From NCBI RefSeq assembly GCF_017161445.1, contig NZ_CP071060.1, forward strand, positions 4,712,001 to 4,776,000: DNA of 64,000 nucleotides, given 5' to 3'. This DNA is from Niveibacterium microcysteis (GTDB lineage Bacteria; Pseudomonadota; Gammaproteobacteria; Burkholderiales; Rhodocyclaceae). The translations under genes were made by a program, and so were the position numbers. The notes beneath the pieces were generated by a model. That model was not told the origin of the DNA and searched no databases. It saw only the letters and a program-made list of their open reading frames with translations. The stretch's first letter is position 1; every line of letters starts with the position of its first letter. Of this stretch, positions 60,220 to 64,000 are shown in pieces.

Positions 60220-63200
60220 TCAGCGCGCTCGACTTGCCAGAAACCCCTTCAACGCCCTCCCCGTATGCGTCTTCGCCTTGACGCACTTCGCCACCGGCCC
60301 GGCGAAGACGATTTCGCCGCCGCCGTCGCCGCCTTCCGGCCCCAGATCCACGATCCAGTCCGCTTCGGCCATGACGTCGAGGTCGTGTTCGATGACGAGC
60401 ACGGTGTTGCCGGCGTCGACGAGGCGGTGGAGGACGTGGATGAGTTTTTCGACGTCGGCCATGTGCAGGCCCACCGTCGGTTCATCCAGCACGTAGAGCG
60501 TGTGCGGCGTTCTGGCACGGGCGCGCGCGGCGGGGTCGGTCTTGACCTTGACCAGCTCGGTGACGAGCTTGATGCGCTGTGCTTCGCCGCCGGAGAGGGT
60601 GGGTGAGGGCTGGCCGAGGGTGAGGTAGCCGAGGCCGACGTCCTGCAAGAGCTTCAGCGGGTGCTGGATGACCGGGTGGGCGGCGAAGAAGTCGACGGCT
60701 TCGTCGATCTCCATGGCGAGCACGTCGGCGATGCTCTTGCCGCGCCAGGTGGCGCTGAGGGTGTCGGTGTTGAAACGCGCGCCGTTGCAGACGTCGCACG
60801 GCACTTTCACATCCGGCAGGAAACTCATCTCGACGGTGCGCTGGCCCTGGCCGTCGCAGGCGTCGCAGCGGCCGCCTGCGGTGTTGAAGGAGAAGCGGCC
60901 CGGCGCCCAGCCGCGCAGACGCGCGGTTTCGGAGTCGGCGTAGAGCTTGCGGATGGCGTCCCAGAAGCCGATGTAGGTGGCCGGGCAGGAGCGCGGCGTC
61001 TTGCCGATCGGGGTCTGGTCGACTTCGAGCACACGGCCCACAGGCTGCCAGCCAGTGATCGCCTCGCAGCCTTCCAGCACCACCTTGGCGCCCTTGGTGC
61101 GGCTGTTGAAGGCCTGCGTGGCGACGAGGCGGCGCAGGTTCTTGTGCAGCACGTCGCGCGCGAGCGTGGACTTGCCCGAGCCGGACACGCCGGTGACGAC
61201 GATGAGGCGGCCGAGCGGGATCTGCGCGGTGACGTTCTTCAGGTTGTGCAGCGCCGCGCCTTCGACGGTGACCATGGGCGTCTCGGCATCTACCTTGCGC
61301 GCCGGTTGCAGCGGGTGTGCCAGCGGCGCGCGCAGCGTGCGGCCGGTGACCGATTCCGGCACCGCCATCAGCGCCGCGGCATCGCCCTCCGCGACGATGT
61401 TGCCGCCGCGCGTGCCGGCGCCGGGGCCCATGTCGATGACGTGGTGGGCGCGGCGGATGGTCTCCTCGTCGTGCTCGACGACGACCACAGTGTTGCCCTT
61501 GGCTTCAAGCGCGTGCAGCGTATCGAGCAGCATGGCGTTGTCGCGCGGGTGCAGGCCGATGGAGGGTTCGTCGAGCACATAGCAGACGCCGCGCAGGTTG
61601 GTGCCCAGCTGCGAGGCGAGGCGGATACGCTGCGCCTCGCCGCCGGAGAGCGTGGGCGCGGCGCGATCGAGCGCGAGGTAGCCGAGGCCTACGTCCTTGA
61701 GGAAGGCGAGGCGTGACTTGAGTTCGGCGACGATGTCGCGGCCGATCTCGGCCTCGCGGCCAGCGAGCTTGAGTGTGCCGACCCAGTGGGCCAGCCCTTC
61801 GACCGACAGGTGCGCATAGTCCGCGATGCTGTTGTCGCGGTAGCGCACCGCCAGCGCGGTGGGGTTGAGGCGCGCGCCTTCGCAGGCGGCGCATTCGGTT
61901 TCGGGCTCGACCTCTTCATCCTCGCCGGCTTCACCTTCGTAGCGCAGGCCGGTGAATTCGGCGGCGGTGGCGTCGCCCTCGGGGTCGCGCATCGCGTCGC
62001 GCAGCCACTTGGGCAGGGTGTTGCCGGTGCCCATGCAGTCAGGGCACCAGCCGTGCTTGGAGTTGTACGAGAACAGGCGCGGGTCGAGTTCCGGGAAGCT
62101 GGTGCCGCAGCTCGGACACGCACGCTTGGTGGAGAACACGACGACCTGTTCGCCGTCGATGAGGTGCAGCACGCCCTTGCCGAACTCCAGCGCCTTGGCG
62201 AGCGCATCGCGCAGCTCGGCCTCGTTGCGGGCGCCGACTTTCAGCGTGGCGACCGGCAACTCGATGATGTGTTCCTTGAAGCGGTCCAGCCGCGGCCAGG
62301 GTTTCGTCGGCAGCAGTTCGCCATCCACCCGCAGCTGGGCGTAGCCCTTGCCGGCGGCCCACTTCGCGAGGTCGGTGTAGAGGCCCTTGCGGTTGATGAC
62401 CAGTGGCGCGGCGAGCGTGACCTCGCGGCCCTTGTAATCGCGCAGCAGGCGCGCGGCGATGGCGTCGGGCGATTGCGGCTCGATCGCGCAGTCGCAGTCC
62501 GGGCAGTGCTGGGTGCCCAGCTTCACGAACATCAGGCGCAGGAAGTGGTGGATTTCGGTGAGCGTGCCCACCGTGCTCTTGCGCCCGCCGCGGCTGGTGC
62601 GTTGCTCGATCGCCACCGTGGGCGGAATGCCGTGGATGGCGTCGACATCCGGCTTGGCGGCCGGCTGCACGAACTGCCGCGCGTAGGCGTTGAGCGATTC
62701 GAGGTAGCGGCGCTGGCCTTCGGCGAAGACGATGTCGAAAGCGAGCGTGGACTTGCCCGAGCCCGACACGCCGGTGACCACGGTGAAGCGGCGGTGCGGA
62801 ATCTCGACCGAAACGTTCTTCAGGTTGTGCTCACGTGCGCGCACCACACCGATGGCGTCGCGGCGCGCGGGCAGGTAGCGGTGCTGCAGTTCCGCGACGA
62901 GGCGGGCGCTGGTGTCGTTGGCCGCCGCAGCGGCCACCACGCGTTTGGTCTTGCCGGCGGCCTTGGCGAGCTGCGCGGGCGCGGTGAGGCGCATCACGTA
63001 ATCGGCCAGCGCGCGGCCGGTGTGGGTGTCGGCATCGAGCAGCGCCGCCGGCGTGCCTTCGAACACGATGGCACCGCCGCCGTCGCCGCCCTCGGGGCCA
63101 AGGTCCACCACCCAGTCGGCGGCGGCGATCACGTCGAGGTTGTGCTCGATCACCAGCACCGAGTGGCCGGCATCGACCAGCTTGGAGAGCGCACGCAGCA

Positions 63201-64000
63201 GCTTGGCGACGTCGTCGAAGTGCAGGCCGGTGGTGGGTTCGTCGAACAGGAACAGCAGGTGTTCCTTGGGCGCCGCCTTCTTCGCCTTGCTGCCCTTGCG
63301 GTGCAGCGCCTCGGCGGTCTGCGCGAGGTGGCCGGCGAGCTTGAGGCGCTGCGCCTCGCCGCCGGAGAGCGTGGGCACCGGCTGGCCGAGCGTGAGGTAA
63401 TCCAGCCCCACGTCGACCAGCGGTTGCAGCGCGCGCGCAAGTTCGCCGTCCTTCGAGAAGAAGTCCAGCGCCTCGGCCACGGTCATGTCGAGCACGTCAG
63501 CGATCGACCTACCTTCGAGCTTCACCTCCATGACCTCGGCGCGGAAGCGGCGGCCGTCGCAGTCCGGGCAGCGGATGTACACGTCGGAGAGGAACTGCAT
63601 CTCGACGTGCTCGAAGCCGTTGCCGCCGCAGGTGGGGCAGCGGCCGTCGCCGGCGTTGAAGGAGAAGGTGCCCGCGGTGTAGCCGCGCTGGGCGGCTTCG
63701 GGCAGCGCGGCGTAGCGCTTGCGGATGCTGTCGAAGGCGCCGACGTAGCTGGCGGGGTTGGAGCGCGTGGTCTTGCCGATCTGCGTCTGGTCAACCATGA
63801 CGACGCCGGTGATTTCGTCCAGCCCGTCGATCGCGTCGAAGGCGCCGGGCGCTTCGGTGGCTTCGCCGAAATGCTTCTGCAGCGCGGGGTAGAGCACGTC
63901 CTGGATCAGCGTGGATTTGCCCGAGCCCGACACGCCGGTGACCGCAACGAAGCGGTGCAGTGGCAGCGCGAGGTCGACGCCACGCAGGTTGTTGGCGCTT
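60220..64000 (-). CDS. uvrA: Tandem-fused (double-length) excinuclease UvrA, C-terminal part
   Basis: 1259 residues are visible and the frame continues past the right edge. Three Walker A motifs [10 protein letters not shown] (near 63937, 62773 and 61192) and three LSGGEAQR signatures (near 63370, 61650 and 60598) are seen, where an ordinary UvrA of about 940 residues has two of each; the whole gene should therefore hold four ABC halves (about 1900 residues). Zn-binding Cys groups are present, such as CPTCGGNG with [14 protein letters not shown] with CPDCMG, and CDACDGQG with CDVCNG. UvrA finds DNA damage for nucleotide-excision repair. Such fused forms occur in betaproteobacteria and xanthomonads alongside the normal uvrA, and their special role is open. 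Confidence 0.93.
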   Translation of the reverse strand, partial: SANNLRGVDLALPLHRFVAVTGVSGSGKSTLIQDVLYPALQKHFGEATEAPGAFDAIDGLDEITGVVMVDQTQIGKTTRSNPASYVGAFDSIRKRYAALPEAAQRGYTAGTFSFNAGDGRCPTCGGNGFEHVEMQFLSDVYIRCPDCDGRRFRAEVMEVKLEGRSIADVLDMTVAEALDFFSKDGELARALQPLVDVGLDYLTLGQPVPTLSGGEAQRLKLAGHLAQTAEALHRKGSKAKKAAPKEHLLFLFDEPTTGLHFDDVAKLLRALSKLVDAGHSVLVIEHNLDVIAAADWVVDLGPEGGDGGGAIVFEGTPAALLDADTHTGRALADYVMRLTAPAQLAKAAGKTKRVVAAAAANDTSARLVAELQHRYLPARRDAIGVVRAREHNLKNVSVEIPHRRFTVVTGVSGSGKSTLAFDIVFAEGQRRYLESLNAYARQFVQPAAKPDVDAIHGIPPTVAIEQRTSRGGRKSTVGTLTEIHHFLRLMFVKLGTQHCPDCDCAIEPQSPDAIAARLLRDYKGREVTLAAPLVINRKGLYTDLAKWAAGKGYAQLRVDGELLPTKPWPRLDRFKEHIIELPVATLKVGARNEAELRDALAKALEFGKGVLHLIDGEQVVVFSTKRACPSCGTSFPELDPRLFSYNSKHGWCPDCMGTGNTLPKWLRDAMRDPEGDATAAEFTGLRYEGEAGEDEEVEPETECAACEGARLNPTALAVRYRDNSIADYAHLSVEGLAHWVGTLKLAGREAEIGRDIVAELKSRLAFLKDVGLGYLALDRAAPTLSGGEAQRIRLASQLGTNLRGVCYVLDEPSIGLHPRDNAMLLDTLHALEAKGNTVVVVEHDEETIRRAHHVIDMGPGAGTRGGNIVAEGDAAALMAVPESVTGRTLRAPLAHPLQPARKVDAETPMVTVEGAALHNLKNVTAQIPLGRLIVVTGVSGSGKSTLARDVLHKNLRRLVATQAFNSRTKGAKVVLEGCEAITGWQPVGRVLEVDQTPIGKTPRSCPATYIGFWDAIRKLYADSETARLRGWAPGRFSFNTAGGRCDACDGQGQRTVEMSFLPDVKVPCDVCNGARFNTDTLSATWRGKSIADVLAMEIDEAVDFFAAHPVIQHPLKLLQDVGLGYLTLGQPSPTLSGGEAQRIKLVTELVKVKTDPAARARARTPHTLYVLDEPTVGLHMADVEKLIHVLHRLVDAGNTVLVIEHDLDVMAEADWIVDLGPEGGDGGGEIVFAGPVAKCVKAKTHTGRALKGFLASRAR

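Overview
The window is about 64 kb of high-GC chromosome with dense genes and strong third-position GC. It suggests a free-living betaproteobacterium, most likely Rhodocyclales-like. This is an inference from the proteins: PEP-CTERM surface proteins, a fused DUF3683/FAD/Fe-S oxidoreductase, an Anbu proteasome operon, a double-length UvrA and many c-di-GMP enzymes. I see no rRNA, tRNA, CRISPR array, insertion sequence, integrase or phage module. Most of the window reads as ordinary chromosome with a secreted-hydrolase and signalling flavour.

Layout. 0-10 kb: N-terminus of a P-type ATPase (cut by the left edge), a divergent GST/LysR pair, two orphan periplasmic binding-like proteins, an ankyrin protein, ferredoxin-NADP reductase (fpr), an ABM monooxygenase, the stress kinase srkA, an M13 metallopeptidase and a small lipoprotein. 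10-15 kb: a PEP-CTERM protein behind a sigma-54-type promoter, then the 1302-residue FAD/Fe-S oxidoreductase. 15-19 kb: an Anbu operon (ATP-grasp, alpha-E, a 60-codon ORF, Anbu) with its own sigma-54-like promoter and an NtrC-like dyad. 19-23 kb: a CecR/YbhG/YbhF/YbhR-like efflux operon with a TetR operator. 23-27 kb: GAF-GGDEF protein, cytosolic trypsin-like protein, binding protein and lipoprotein esterase. 27-30 kb: metNIQ behind a long leader that ends in an intrinsic terminator.

30-47 kb: a GH5-like Tat lipoprotein, a second PEP-CTERM gene with a sigma-54-type promoter, a secreted trypsin overlapping an anion transporter, polyphosphate glucokinase, phosphatidylserine synthase, a Liv-type binding protein, AraC regulator, two small ferredoxin-fold proteins, a GH31 glucosidase with PA14, a secreted subtilase and two secreted esterases. 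47-60 kb: a TolA/TonB-like coiled-coil protein, then five c-di-GMP genes within 10.5 kb (PAS-GGDEF, MHYT-GGDEF-EAL, EAL, membrane-PAS-GGDEF-EAL, and a degenerate GGDEF), interleaved with secreted proteins and a decayed hydrolase copy. 60-64 kb: most of a tandem-fused UvrA, cut by the right edge.

The most interesting signal is the control region of the Anbu operon. A TGGCAC-N7-GCA element with GG-N10-GC spacing lies about 118 bp from a near-perfect NtrC-type dyad, with a hairpin at the predicted mRNA 5' end and a good ribosome binding site. In addition, the slot where a transglutaminase usually sits holds only a short ORF and two hairpins. Both PEP-CTERM genes also have sigma-54-type promoters, so RpoN may link surface-protein export and Anbu function in this organism.
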